A stretch of 64,000 nucleotides of DNA from Neurospora tetraspora (taxonomy: Eukaryota > Ascomycota > Sordariomycetes > Sordariales > Sordariaceae): assembly GCF_033439725.1 (NCBI RefSeq), contig NW_026944384.1, positions 1 through 64,000 of the forward strand. Direction: 5' to 3'. How positions within the stretch are numbered: the stretch's first letter is position 1; each line of letters opens with the position of its first letter. Shown here piece by piece: positions 1 through 12,421 of this stretch. The translations under genes were made by a program, and so were the position numbers. The notes below the pieces were generated by a model that saw only the letters and a list, made by a program, of their open reading frames with translations, was not told the DNA's origin and ran no database searches.

Positions 1-613
1 CTTTCGCCCAGTTTTCGACGTGTTCTTTGAACAGTCTTCCGAACTCCTCCAGTCGTGCCTGATTGTGGCGGCTGCACTCGACTGTGATTTTGACTGGCTC
101 TTTTATCAATCTGACATCACAATAATGTTTGGCTTCCTTTACAGGTTCGCACTCGATGATGAAAGGCCGGTACTTCTCCTCGCAGCGCTTCAGTTTCTTG
201 AAGCGTACTCTGCGTGCAGCCACCTGTAGCACATGGTGGAATACGAGGAATAGTGTTCTCCGGGTTCCTCTGTAGGTTGATGATAATGGCGGCGGCAGTC
301 GCGATGATGGTTGTTGCTTGCCGATTTGGGATCCGTCTCTCGCAATGTCATCTAGTACGAGATTCTCGCACATATGTACTTGCGGCGCTGGTCGGTTCTT
401 GAGCTATCGCCACGGTTGGTTGTCGAAAACGAGAAGATGAATTTGGTCGTGATGAGAGCATGTTGCAGCCAAATCGAGATTTCTTTCTTCCTTCTAATTT
501 CCGCGTTTCCTCTCTCCGTTGCGACTTCCGTCAGTTGGCGGTAATACCTTCCAGATAACCACTTCCGATCGGTCGTGGTGAGAAGATGGTTGAGGATCGG
601 CTGGAAACGGCAT
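1..613 (-). CDS. Partial unrecognised protein running off the left edge
   Basis: On the minus strand an ATG at 613 opens a 22-codon exon (613-548, starting MPFPADPQPS) that ends at a GTATTA donor. A TAG acceptor at 406-404 leads into a frame (403 down to base 1) that stays open for 134 codons and leaves the window. Both junctions are phase 0, so the frame is kept across a 144-bp intron. The visible part of exon 2 is basic and Cys-containing (RRVRFKKLKRCEEKYRPF, then KHYCDVRLIKEPVKITVE). I recognise no domain. The C-terminus lies outside the window, so length and function cannot be judged. The gene lies tail-to-head with the permease to its right, about 260 bp away. The start is uncertain because the frame is also open upstream of 613. 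Confidence 0.5.
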
Positions 614-873
614 CGTAGATTTGTGATGTGTTGCAGGACAGGTATTCTGTTCGAAGGCTGCATCATACCGAGATATGAAGTGGACGGGCAGTAGAACGAC
701 GAAAGTAAAAAGTGGAAAAATACCGGGAAATAGCCAAGGATCGCTGGTTTGTATTACTTTCATAAACAATGCCCCTCGGGCAAACATTTTGGTGTTGGTC
801 AACGGCTGACGAGGAAGGTTTTGTATACTTCCTTCCAGTTGCGGGAGCCCGTACCCAACACACATGACTCCCA

Positions 874-2879
874 TCAAAGACCGTTACTCGCACACGAAAA
901 CACGCTCCTGACTGATCCCGTTTCATACGCTTCCAAAATCCCCAACACACTCGCATAGCTCCCAAAGGTAAGAAAGAGGAAGCCAACGAGTATGATGATG
1001 AGGTTGGTCACCCCCAGCAGGATGGTGCCGATGCCTCTCTTTCTTGCAATGCCGGCTGTCGAGTCCGCTTTGCGCATCCGGAAGTAGGCAACGCCCCAGA
1101 AGATGAAGCCGAAGAAGCTGTCAAAGAGTGATGACATGAGGGAAAGGACTAGTGTTGGGGTTAGTTGGTCGTACTTTGGCTCGGGGTATGGTATTGGGAG
1201 ACTCACGGGAGGAGAAGAATGGAATGACTTCTGCAATTACGAAAGCGGCAATCCATGTTGTCACTTTGACTGGTGTCAGCATGACATTAGAGTGAAATTG
1301 CTCGGGAGAAAGGGAGTCACTCACGAAGAATAGCCGCCCATGTTGACCATCCGGTAACCGTGTGCTCGGTCCTATGTTGGGAGTTCTTAAAGATGCGAAA
1401 GAAGATGAAACGTGCCGAAACCGAGGCGTACAGGACGCCCAAGAAAATGATGGTCGGAATCATGAACGAGAAGGCAGCCTTCTTGTACGTTTCTTGGAGT
1501 GAACCAAAGGCAGGTGCAGTCATGTACTGGTTTCCGGTGTACGCGTAAATCACCGCTCCGACAACGCTGAACAGGATGACCTCGGCAATGGCACAAGCCC
1601 ATAAGGCTTTTGGGAAGTCCCTGCGTGCTCGTTAGTCAGATATTGGGGCCATGGAAAACGGCGGCACTCACTTTGGCTCTCTCATCTCGGCGATGAAGCT
1701 GGGGAGTGTGATTTGCCCGATGAAAGTATAAGAGATGTTGAGAAAGGCATTGAAACAGGCAATGTAGGACGCTGACTTGACCGGAAAGGCGGTCACGATG
1801 GGGCTGCCTCCGATTGACGCTACTCCGGAGTCTGACGTGAATGATGGGCGGGGATCATAGCCAGCTGGGTGTTTCTGTGCGCCAGAAAAGGCGGCAGCAA
1901 GGAGGACAGAAATAAAGGTAAAGAAAGCAGAAAATACTCCAAGCTTGGACAACGTATTGAATGTTCGTGGGAGTGAGCAGAGCCAGCAGACAAGCGCGAC
2001 AATAATGCCGAAGCTGACAGTCCGACAAGCGACACGCGGGTCTGTGCCGGTCATGGTGTTGAGATATTCGGCGCCCACGACGACATGCAAGCCTTGGATA
2101 AACTGTTGCCTGTTAGTTTGCAGTCCGTGTGGTGAATCGGTAACCGGCTTACTGTGTTGTTGAGCAGAAACATGATGGCAGTGGCCCACCAAGCCCAATT
2201 TTTGTTCCAGAACAGCATTTGGCCGATATCACAGACGTCCCGGACTTCGGGATGGCGTAGACAAAACTCCCACAAGACCAATGAGCTATGTACGAATTAG
2301 CATATGTAGCCACATAAGACGGAGAACTGTAATAATGCTTACGTGTAGAGCACGACCAAACATACGACCACCGTTAAGATTAATCTGTGAACTGTGAGCG
2401 GCTGCGTTTCTTCGTGTTGGATTCCATGTTGCGGGGTCTCGACTCACCCAGGAACAAGACCCAAGACACTGTATGACCACGGAAAGCTCATGATAGCCAA
2501 GCAAATGTACTCGGAAAAGAGCAGCGCGGCAGTCTTCAGCTTGATGGTCAGTTGGTAACTCTTGATGATTGCAATCGGTGGTTGAGCTGCTACAGACCTT
2601 TTGCCAACTGCATGTGCGGTACTGGATAGCATTTCCTTTTTCAAGTTCGTGCTGCCGTTCTGGGGAAACAAGGCTGTCGTTGCTGTCGGAGCTGGCGATG
2701 AATACGCTTTGTAGGACTGGGCCGATGCGAGGACCGACGGCGGTCGTATCGTCGAGCTTGGTCCATGACCAGAGGCCGGGGCGAACATCCTCCGTAAAAG
2801 CTGTACTCGCGTTGGCATCGTCGATCCGAGACTTATCCCTCCCCTTCTCCCGAGGCGGACTTGGCGTGCGGGCCGACAT
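874..2879 (-). CDS. AAAP-family amino-acid permease, eight exons
   Basis: Predicted plasma-membrane or vacuolar amino-acid transporter of the amino acid/auxin permease superfamily, the family of Neurospora mtr. My exon model is 2879-2598, 2533-2448, 2384-2343, 2285-2153, 2102-1672, 1620-1325, 1269-1207 and 1148-874. All junctions are GT-AG and keep frame, giving 535 aa. The N-terminal ~80 residues are hydrophilic and cytosolic. The membrane core starts after IQYRTCSWQK with TAALLFSEYICLAIMSFPWS, followed by about ten hydrophobic segments. The family-like block FIQGLHVVVGAEYLNTM follows the fourth intron. The first intron uses a weaker GTCTGT donor, but splicing there restores the family sequence IQYRTCSWQK-TAALLFSEY. 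Substrate specificity cannot be read from the sequence. Length and topology fit a complete, functional gene. Confidence 0.88.
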
Positions 2880-4350
2880 TGCTTAGGTGGGGGTATGTCC
2901 GAGGTTAACTTGTGAAATAGAAAGCCAATGTAATGTTGGGAGACGATGTTTTAGATGGCAAAGTAAGAGCGAGAGTCTTGCATGTCTGTGGTGGATACAG
3001 AATTGGATAGAGGCAGATGACAGTGGAAAGTTGTAGGAAGGGGTTAAAGGAGGTTATGATGTGGTTACATTCTCCGGCCGAAAACAATCTGAAGAATGCA
3101 CGGGGATCGAGGGCTTGGTTGGAGGCGACATTCGCCGGAACATCTTGCCGTTTGTTACACACGCCGTGCTTTTCATACATATTTGTGGGTTTCTGGTTTA
3201 TTTCCTGTCCTGCTCGCTGTCCAATGCACGTTGATCATGGTGCATCGAGCACGCCATTCTTCTCACCCATTTCGTATATGGAAAGTGCCGACGTTCTCAT
3301 TCTGTTCGTATGTCAGGTTGTTGCCCTATCGTTCTCGTGCCTTCCTTCTTATCACAGGAGCACGACAGCTCCCGGCTCAGGCCATGGACAGCTTCGAAGC
3401 GACAAGTGCCGTCAATGGACGTCGACGCCTTTTTGCTCCGGGCCGATCCATCTCTTCGGATACATATGACATACGCAAGCGGTCCGTTCATATAAGCTTT
3501 AGCCAAGGAGCTGGCTCAGTAGCACAAGGGAGCCGAGAAAGGGTTCTTTTGTCCGGAAACATCAATGTTGACATGCACGCGTTCCCGTGGCTGAATGACG
3601 CAATCATACCCATGTCATCACAGATCCGCAGCATTACAGTTTCCATTGACAAATACGCCCACCCGCGTTGGAAGACGAAGAAATATGGCACTTCGTTTGA
3701 GGTTGAGAATGCGGTAGCGGTGAAGCTGTATATCCTTTCGGTTTGTGTCACTTGGGCGCGCTTTTTGAATGGTAGGTGAGCGAGTGTCACAACATGTGCT
3801 TATGTTTTGAGCTTCGTTGATCAAGTCCGAGTTTGGTTACGGAAGTCCGACTGAGGAAGGGTCCCTTGCCAAGACGAATCCAAGTGGGACGAACCCTCCG
3901 CGGCGGGCAACGGCACAGACGCAAGTGGGGTCGAGCATGGGGGTGGCTGGAGATGTGGCTGGAGCTGTGGCTGAGGTGTGGGGCAAGATCAATGACGTGC
4001 ATGCTTTATCTTATCAGAAGCCGGTGGTTTCACGACTGTACGTGCACGTGACAGCGCGCTCTCGTCGCGCCGCCGCACCGTGCTTCTCGACCTTCCCTTG
4101 ATGCAATCCCTCTTTAGCCGAACCAACAACCTTGACGGCGAGTCGGCAAACCAGCAAGCCATGATTCCGATTGAGCAGAGTACATCCTGAAATGTTTGCG
4201 CGGCAAGAGTCGAAACTGTCCAGACCGCTCACGCAACTTTCGCCTGTCCGGACACAGTGCGCTCGAATCGGATACGAATGCCTAGGGTCGCATGCATCCG
4301 TCGGCACCTACAGACACTAGCGTCGAGCCTTGGGCCACTGAAACGTCACC
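2880..4350. other. Spacer between divergent genes, with one unexplained open frame
   Basis: This is the shared upstream region of the permease (-) and the BRCT gene (+). A plus-strand ATG frame at 3096-3779 is open for 227 codons, which is longer than usual by chance in this window. Its composition is rich in Arg, Ser and His, it has no recognisable domain, and no splice-supported extension is evident. It may be chance or a lineage-specific gene. I see no other structure. Confidence 0.3.
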
Positions 4351-7300
4351 ATGTCCAACGCGCTCAAGAACAACCGCGACCACGACGCGACCGAATCACT
4401 CGACACCCAAGCTGTCCTCGATGATTACATGAAAACCTACGGCGCCGGCCAAGTATGTCATCACCTACTTCTCACTTCCCAGTTACCGCAATTTCGACGA
4501 CCTGCTAACCGCATGGCGTCTTGGCGCTTCTCAGACAAGCAACATCCGCCCGCCGCCAACAATCTCGAATCCGTCATCGTCCTCGAAACCATCCTCAGCG
4601 CATCTTCCGACCATGAGTAAACCGAGAAAACAAAGGGATGTGGATCTGTTCCCTCCCCTGACACAATCAGAGGAGGACAGGGTACGCAACTCTCCTCGGA
4701 ATGCTAACACGATTGTGCCGTGGCGATGGCTGGGCTAACATGAACAAATTCACAGATCCGCAACTCTCGCCCCGCCGACGACCTCACCGAAAACAAACCG
4801 ATCGATATGGAGGCGTACCGCGCATGGAAGGCCCGACAGGCTGCAGAACGCAAACGAGAACGGGAAGAGGCAAAAAAGCCAAAGCTTTCATGGTTCAAGC
4901 CGTCCCAACTCTTTTCGATAGCCGCTCAGTGGGAGCAGGAGGAAAAGGAAAGGCAAAATAAAAAGAAAGAAGAGCAGGAGAAGCGAGAAGCGGAAGAAAA
5001 GGCGCGCCAAGAAGCTCAGGAGAAGCTGGATAAGGAGGAACAGCTGCGAACGGAAGAGGCCGAAAGGGCAGAGGAACACAAGCAGGCCGAAACGCAGCCT
5101 TCCGCCCATTCCAACGAGACGACACAATCGAACGGCGGAAGGAGCTACGAGAGATATGTTGCTTCAGCGTCACAAGCGAAAACCAGAGATACTCTTCGAA
5201 GCTCGCCAAAACTTGGCGCAAGCAGCCCTTCTCTGGAGCCAGCCTCTGTTACGACAACAGTTCCCGAACCACGAGGATCACGACTTCTCGACACTCCCGC
5301 CACGAACAAAACCACCTCAAGGACACAGGATGGGTCTGGCCGCGTTGACTTTGGCAGCATCGCGTGCCTGCGGAACATACACTCGCAGAAACAACAGGCC
5401 TCGCCTGCCCGGCAGGTGCCTGAGACTCCCGTCTCAGAGAACAATCCGTTCCGCCAAGGCAAATCGCAACTACTTGGCCCTTCGCAGCTATTCGGAGCCA
5501 CCCAATTCTCTTCTGCCGCAAAAGCCTTCGCCAGTCCGACCTCTTCGCGCCCTTCCCCCTCAGATTTCATGCATCACACAGTATCACCGAACTTGGCTGT
5601 GTCGTCGCCACTGCGAGCCCGGGGTCTGCGTTCATCGCCAGCGCATAATGCACTATCAAGCCCAGCTGCCTTACCTGATGTACCTCCACCCAGGGCAACG
5701 CAACGAAGGCTCACAAGCCCTGGCCCTGGTGCCTTGGAAGACGACATGGTGATTCCGGAATCGCCGCAAACAAAGCCGCCCAAGAAAAATAAGGAGGCTG
5801 CACAACGTCCCTTTGCCAGCTATGAGCCGACGGATAAATCGCAGGAGCGGTGGTCAAGTTCGATAGCGGGATCAGATCCCCCAGGCCCTCCGAACGATGA
5901 AGATACAGAAACATCCATAGTCAGGCGCAGAAAGGCAAAGTTGAAGAAAAAGGCTGCCTTGGAACAGCTTACTGAGATCCGGTTTCCGCGGGTGGCCAAG
6001 TCAGATGATGTTGAGATCCCGTCATCCAATAAGAACAGGCGTGGCAAAGCGAAACTGGCGACGCAAGAGCCGGAGCATGGGGATGAGGAACCAGCAATAC
6101 CAAATACGGTAGAAGATTCTCAGGGACAGGGGGCCAAGCCTGCTGCGGCGCATGCGGTCGATGACGAGTCTACGCAGTCTGGGCCAGATGAGGATCCGGC
6201 ACCGAAGCCAGACGCCGTCTTCAAGATCCCACGACCGAGCCAACGTCCAGCACCCAGACCTCTTTCGCCAGTTCACGAGAAACCGCCAGCTGATACTTCC
6301 GGTGCGGGTGCGGATCCAAAAACGAGTCCAGCTGAGAACCTGCTTGAGGAGGAATCCGCGCATGAACCTCCTTCGTCTTCTCAACTCCCGACCTTACCAG
6401 CACCCTCCAATAACATTCCCTCTTCGTCGCCGCCGATGTTCGAAAGAAGAAGTAGAAAGAAGAGGGTCTCGTCCGCTGCAGATCAGGTAGCAAAAATACC
6501 GACATCGAGCACGGTGAGAACAACCAAGGCCAGAGTGTCGTCGTCTGCCGTCGATGATGCTGTTCAGACAACCTCGGATCTATCGAATTTATCTTCCACG
6601 CCCGTCATTCCGTCAAGTGCTGTGCCGGCAAGAGATGCTTCGACCAGTTTTACCAGGCCTGATCTTGGTAGCTCGTCCCCAGCGCCTGTGAACAACCTTC
6701 GGCGTGACGCTGCTGGGCGCCTGCCCAAACACCCGAAAACTGGTTCAACAGAGAGCCTGCGCCATTCGGCACGGGTCGAGAGACGGCTGTCCAGTTCTGC
6801 CGATGAGTTGTCCGTCTCTGGAGCCACAATACCCACGTTGGATCATAGCGTTCGCATGTCTCGCAGTTCCTTGCTTAAACCCAGCAGAGCATCATCCATG
6901 ACCGCTCCCGCTCAGCGTGGGTCGAAGATCTTTGAAGGCATGGCGTTTGCAATATCCTTCCAGTCTAGGCGAACAGGCGAGAGCGCGGACCAGTACAAGG
7001 CACGCATGGAAACCGCGTCCAACATCGAGAGACGCATCAAGCAAGCAGGTGGCCGTATCCTCGACAACGGATTCGACGAGTTATTCGAGCCCATCCCCGT
7101 CCAGCCAGCCGCATCCACAGACAAAACCCACTCCTCGCCACCCTCGGACGGAACAAACGACCTCCTCCTGAACAGCAGCGGCAACTCTACCGGCTTCACA
7201 GCCCTGATAGCCGATGGCCACTCCCGCAAAGTCAAGTACATGCAAGCCCTCGCTCTCGGGCTTCCCATTCTCGCTTCCCGTTGGGTTCTCACCTGCCTCT

Positions 7301-7998
7301 CTTCCAACTCAATAATCGACTGGTCGCCCTACCTTCTTGCCGCAGGACAGTCTGCCTTCTTGGGAGATGCCATCCTTTCACGCAACTTGCAGCCCTATGA
7401 TGCCAGGACAGCAGAGCTCGTGGAAACGGTGGGGAGAAGAGGAAGGTGGCTAGGAGGAAGTAGGATACTCCTTGTCATGAGCACGGGCGGGGGAGATAAG
7501 AAAGGGAGGAAGACTCAGAAGGAGAAGGAGAAGGAGAAGCAAGAGGAAGGGAGGAAGATGGCTTATGTCTTCTTGGCGAGAGTGCTTGGGGCGGAGTTGA
7601 GGCGGGTAGGGGGCGTGGAGGAGGCGAAAATGGAGCTGGAGAGGGCGGAGAAGGAGGCGGAAGGTGGAAAGGGGAAACCGTATGATTGGGTCTATGTTGA
7701 TGGGAAGACGGATGGGGCTGAGTTGTTCACGAGTCCTGCTGCTATGGTAGGGGAAAGTGATGCCGGCAATGCTAGTGCCAGTGCCAGTGCCAGTGCGAGT
7801 GGTGTCGGTGCTGGTGGCGGCGGGAAGAGCACAAAGAGCAAGAAGAGGAAGAGGCAGAGCGTTGGGTACGTGTATGAGCCGACCGAGGCGGAGAAGCAGC
7901 CGCCGTTGAAGAAGATCAGGGCGTTGAGTGATGAGTTGGTTATTCAGAGTTTGATTCTGGGGAGGATGATTGATGAGGAGGAGTTTGGGAGTATCTGA
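4351..7998 (+). CDS. Crb2/Rad9/53BP1-like tandem-BRCT DNA-damage checkpoint protein
   Basis: Likely nuclear checkpoint mediator that links damaged chromatin to the effector kinase, as Crb2 does in fission yeast and Rad9 in budding yeast. Exons are 4351-4452, 4535-4681 and 4756-7998, all phase 0, giving 1163 aa. A charged Glu/Lys/Gln stretch, likely helical, lies at about residues 140-200. A long Ser/Pro-rich disordered middle contains SQ/TQ sites, including SQLLGPSQLFGATQF near residue 320. The first BRCT begins near residue 808 (KIFEGMAFAISF) and ends with SRWVLTCLSS and the family-typical YLLAAGQSAFLGDAILSRNL. The second starts near residue 988 (SRILLVMS) and ends with ALSDELVIQSLILGRMI, matching the last helix of 53BP1-type BRCT pairs. 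A long Lys/Glu insert and a Ser/Ala/Gly repeat interrupt the second BRCT. I could not see a clear Tudor domain, which Crb2 and 53BP1 have. Family assignment is good; one-to-one orthology is inferred. Confidence 0.8.
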
Positions 7999-9544
7999 AG
8001 GGCGACCTGGAAAGGGAAATCTGTTAGAGTATAATACGGATACTTCCTGGTTGTACGAGTTTGGGAAAACATGGGACATGGTTTGGCGGCGTTGAGGGTT
8101 TTGTTTCTGGGCAGTCAGTCACTTCATGAAAACAAGAGGACAACTAGTTTGGCTGGTATGAAAATTTTGTAATGTCTCAGCTTTTTGTTGCTTGATTTCC
8201 TATCTGGCTTCTGGTTCTTTGCTTCTTTCGTGCTTGGGCCCCTTGCTTCTGGTGGTTGGGAAAATGGTATTAGGCTTGCCGTCGTTGTCGTTGTACATAG
8301 TGTACAGATTTACATGATGGACATTGACATCAGTCACGAGCACAAGCGATCATGGAAAACAGCCAGATGACAGTTAGTACCTTATACAATGGTGGCTTTC
8401 ATAAGATTGCTTTTGTGTGTTCATGATGATGTCCCTGGATGGACAGTCACGTTGGGAGTTCTTGCCAAACTGGGAGATGACAACACAGAGCTTGCTTGGG
8501 CGGGAAATTAGTTGTTAGTAAGGTTGGCAAAACTGTACGCTTGTTCTGGGAAAACGTTGAAGAAGTGTGTCATGGTGTTGTCTGGTATGGTGTTGTCTGG
8601 TATGAAGGCATCATGACATCGCGAAAACTGCTTGACTTATTCAGTACCATCAAGGGATTCACTCGTCCATTTATGTCCTGATTTTGTCACCTTGAATCTT
8701 ACCTGCTCTCTCGCTCTGTTGGTGTTCCTTGCCATGGCCATCAGTTCCCTTGGTAAAAGGAAAGGTACGATGCTTGCTTGGATTCTGTCAGGAGCTCGGA
8801 GGTGTCAGAGACCCATATGAGTATTCCTGTGAGTGGTGAAACACAATGTTGGTCGGTTGAATCTTGGTGGTGGCTTTGACTCCTGATTGCTCATCTTGGA
8901 AGTTGTCACCTTTGACGTGTGCTTTGAACATTCAAGGCGGGCTTGCATCATGCATGCGAGAATGAGTTGCTGTAGAGAGGAGCATGAGTTCCCCAGTTGT
9001 CGTTAGCGACTTTGATAAAACGTGGAAATGGCGATACCGCATATGACCAAGGTTTCTCGCTACTTCGATGTGGGTTGCTGCCGTTCTCTTGTTGGAAAAG
9101 AAGATACCCGTTGGGGAGTGGAGGTCAGTTCCTGTCTGTTTCCCCGACTCTGCTGCACTACATCCCGTGGGGCGAACGTGATGACGGTCAGTTTGTTTGG
9201 TCAAGATGTCTATCACGATGTGGACATCGGAGATTCATGGTCAAATTGCAGCCAAACCCTCAGAACATGCGAATTTCATCGGTCGAAGTCATCACAACAT
9301 GTCGCCGGCATCGTCAATACTGTACAGCTATCATATCTAGTATAGATGTCAAGCATGAAATGACTGTTCGATTGACTAATCTATAGACAGCCGCCTCGCA
9401 ATGAGACAACTGGACAAGAAAAAACTTGAACCAGTAAGGAAAACAAGACATTTTTGATCTCCGCCATCTTTTCTCGATCCCCAATCTCTGCATTTCCCAT
9501 TATCCCCCCGAGATTACTTCTTTAGATGCTAACACCGACACTAA
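7999..9544. other. Gene-free spacer between convergent genes
   Basis: 3' flanks of the BRCT gene (+) and the secreted-protein gene (-). There is a 12-bp direct repeat near 8575-8600 (GTTGTCTGGTATG twice). No coding frame of weight, no RNA gene and no mobile element seen. Confidence 0.5.
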
Positions 9545-10887
9545 CTAGCAGGACTGATCACACCTCCCAATATGATCCGACACCGGGTTCAAACAATTTC
9601 CTCCACAAGCACACAACAACTCAATCCTATTCCCCGCCGTAGCCAACGTATTGCAACTACCACCATCATTCCCCGCATTCGTCGTGTTTGACGATGCCGG
9701 CGCCTGTCTGGCATGCATCATCCCCTTGCCATTCCCATCCATGTTCTCATGAACGGCATGGTTCATATGCGTGCGCGAGGACAGGATGCTGAAGAAGCGG
9801 GAGAGACCGGAGATGGATTTGCCGGATAACATAGGGGCGGAAGAGGAGTCGTAGTGCGGGTTCGGGGATTGGGATTGGGACATGGCAGAGGCATCTTCCT
9901 TCGGGTTGGCGTTGGCGGGGAGGCAGACGTAGAGGCCTTGGATTGGGTCGGTTTTGGTTTTGCCGTTGGCGCAGTTACCCTTGGAGGCGGCGCAGTAGGC
10001 TTTAACTACGTCTTCTTCTTTGAAGTCTGAGGAGGGAGATGTTAGTTGGGGTCGGAGCCTAGGTGCTACACGGGATGTCGGTGGCTGTAAGGAGGAGTGG
10101 GAAATGTGGGTGGGAGCGATTGGGGCACAGAAATTTCTTGGACGCTGAAGCGGTTGTCCGAAGACGGGATGTAGCGACGGCCGGGAGGAGGGCGGGAAAG
10201 GGAAGAACAAGAAAGGGAGAGAGAAAGAAAAAGGGAAGACCGGAATACGGGGAATATAAAGTAAAGGAAAAGTGAAAGGAAGGTGAACTCAAGGTGAACT
10301 TGGGGTGAATTTAAGGTAAATTTATAATAAAAAGAAGGTAAGAAGAAGGTAAGGAAAAGGTAAAGAGAAGGTAAAAAGAAGGTAAGAAGAAGGTAAGAAA
10401 AAGGTAAAGAGAGGGTAAAGAAAGGGTAAAGAGAGGGTAAGAAAAAGGTAAAGAAAGGGTAAAGAAAGGGTAAAGAGAGGGTGAAGAGAGGGTGAAGAGA
10501 GGGTGAAGAGAGAGTGAAGAGAGAGTGAAAAGCTGTTAATAATGAAGTGAAGAGAATAATATAAATAAATTAAGAGTTAGATGAGAAGACGGCGAGGAAA
10601 ACTGGAAGAATAAAGCGAGAAGAGAGCGAGTAGAAAGCGAATAAAATACGAGGTCACTTCGGGGCCGAAGACTTACTTTGATGATCCCTGAGGATATACC
10701 CGCAATAAGTGAACCCTTGCCCACACAGCGCTTGACCAGGAGGAGCCGGCGTGCTCGGGGTCCAAGTGCTCGGGGCGGTGCTCGACGGCGCCGCGGCTTG
10801 CCAGAACGTCGTGCCCGATCCTGCGGTGCTCTGGCCTAGTGCCAGGCGGAAGAGGGCTGCGGAGTAGAAGGCGATGGAGGACTTCAT
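9545..10887 (-). CDS. Small secreted cysteine-rich protein
   Basis: Predicted secreted or surface protein of 230 aa. Exon 1 is 10887-10677 and exon 2 is 10026-9545, joined by GTAAGT/CAG in phase 1 so that an Asn codon is split. The first ~18 residues (MKSSIAFYSAALFRLALG) form a signal peptide. A Thr/Ser/Pro-rich linker follows, then a Cys-containing domain (LCGQGFTYCGYILRDH, later KAYCAASKGNCANG and GLYVCLP). The C-terminus has CACGGNCLNPVSDHIGRCDQSC. The pattern resembles small secreted proteins common in Sordariomycetes, but I cannot name a family. The exon 2 middle is Ser/Asn/His-rich and probably disordered. The 650-bp intron is unusually long for this window and contains an 11-bp tandem array, annotated separately. 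Confidence 0.75.
10258..10532. repeat. 11-bp tandem array inside an intron, about 25 units
   Basis: On the plus strand the unit is close to AAGGTAAAGAG and recurs in strict 11-bp register about 25 times. The outer units drift (AAGGTGAACTC at the left, AGAGTGAAGAG at the right). On the transcribed minus strand the array reads as a pyrimidine-rich CTCTTTACCTT repeat. It lies wholly within the 10027-10676 intron of the secreted-protein gene. Confidence 0.92.
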
Positions 10888-12421
10888 GGTCTCGGTTGGT
10901 GTGGTAAGTTAGCTGAGGCCTTGTGTCTTCCTTTGCTGGTCGAGATGGCCGTGGTTTTGGAAAAGGGGAATGTCTCAATGGATGTGATGATGTGATCGTG
11001 GATGCTTTTAACCTCCTCCATCCTTTTTTCTCTCTCTGGCTGCAGATTGAGATTCGTCAGGCCGGAAGGAAAGACCGTTTGGAGAGCTTCGTTTGCGAAT
11101 TCATGTCAAAGTCCCTCTAGTTGTCCGACGTCTTCGAGTTGCGGTGCCTCCCCAACCACAGACGACGATACCTTGGTCACGTCGTAGTCCCACGCCTTGG
11201 GCGGCCAAAGAGACTGTTTCCAAAGCGCCGAATTTCCGGACGTAATCCACAGTGTCGGGAACCCATTGGACGAGCTCGATGTGCCGGCAGACTTGATGTT
11301 CTCGGTGATGAAATGGGGCATGGTTGTTGGCTGCCGGGCATTTGTTGGTGACGGATGGGTGGATCGTGATTACTTGACAAATAAAGCACCATGCTTGTTG
11401 ATGTGGCACGCGTACGAGGAGCTCCAGTCCCAAGAGACGATGAAAGGGTTGGACGTGAACGACTATCCTCGGTCAGCGATTGCGCGGCATCTGAGTTGGC
11501 CGGGCACGAGGTAACAGATCACGGGCAGGGCAGGGAGGGACGAACTTCTGACAACCTCGCATTGTCCTCGCGTGCAATGTGTCAGCCGCAAGGGGAAGGG
11601 TGAAAATGTCTGACTAGCCTCTGGCATCCGGGGATGAGGTTCGAGTACGGTTCTCGAGGTTTGCGTATGCTTGTTCCGTTGTCTACTGCGACATCCGCAG
11701 GTGGGAGTACGGGAACCATATTGGGAAGAACAACAACATTTGGGAAAACCGACCGTGTCAGGTCACAAATATGCAATGTACGTCATTTCTTGGTTCTGGC
11801 CTTCGCGCTCTTTCCGGTCATGGGAGATGAAGCTCACCTTTGCGATTTCATGTCTCAATTCCGGTGACACTTCGTTCAGCGATATGTTTTGGGAACGCGG
11901 GTGCGAAGTTCGGATATACAGCCGCCGTAGCCATTTGCTTCTGGCAAGTAGTTAATTGTGTGGTAGACTGACTGAGCAATATGCCGGAAGATACGTGCTG
12001 TCAGTTCCGAGGCAAACCCGAGGAATGGCTGATGTCTCTGGACTTCTGCTGGGAAAAGGCGGGTAGTGTTCCATGCCATCGGTCTTGGACGCCGATATGC
12101 CAGCAGTCCTATATGGGTCATGTCCGACTCTGTGCATTTGAACGCATGCAAGTTGGTACAGTCATATCTGCGCGCAAGAAGGGAATTATTGGAGGCCCTC
12201 ATGTCCGGATTTCCCGAATTTCTACGGTACAACCGGAGGCCACCTCAACAAGTATAATTTCCCGTCCCGTTCTCTTTTTCTTTTCCCCATTCTATTTCAA
12301 TCGACACCAACATCAACTTCTTACATCCCAACTATCAACACTACTATAAAGGCTATCGACAACCACCAACAGAAACAAACAAACATCACCGTAATTATAC
12401 CGTATCGCTACATTCATCAAA
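10888..12421. other. Spacer with coding-like but unassembled minus-strand frames
   Basis: Minus-strand frames at 12232-11876, 11433-11101 and 11321-11106 have codon-like composition (for example MPHFITENIKSAGTSSSSNG). They switch frame without convincing splice sites, and none shows a domain. It could be a decayed gene or an unrecognised multi-exon gene. The last ~180 bp before 12422 are CT-rich, like a fungal promoter and leader for the next ORF. Confidence 0.35.
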
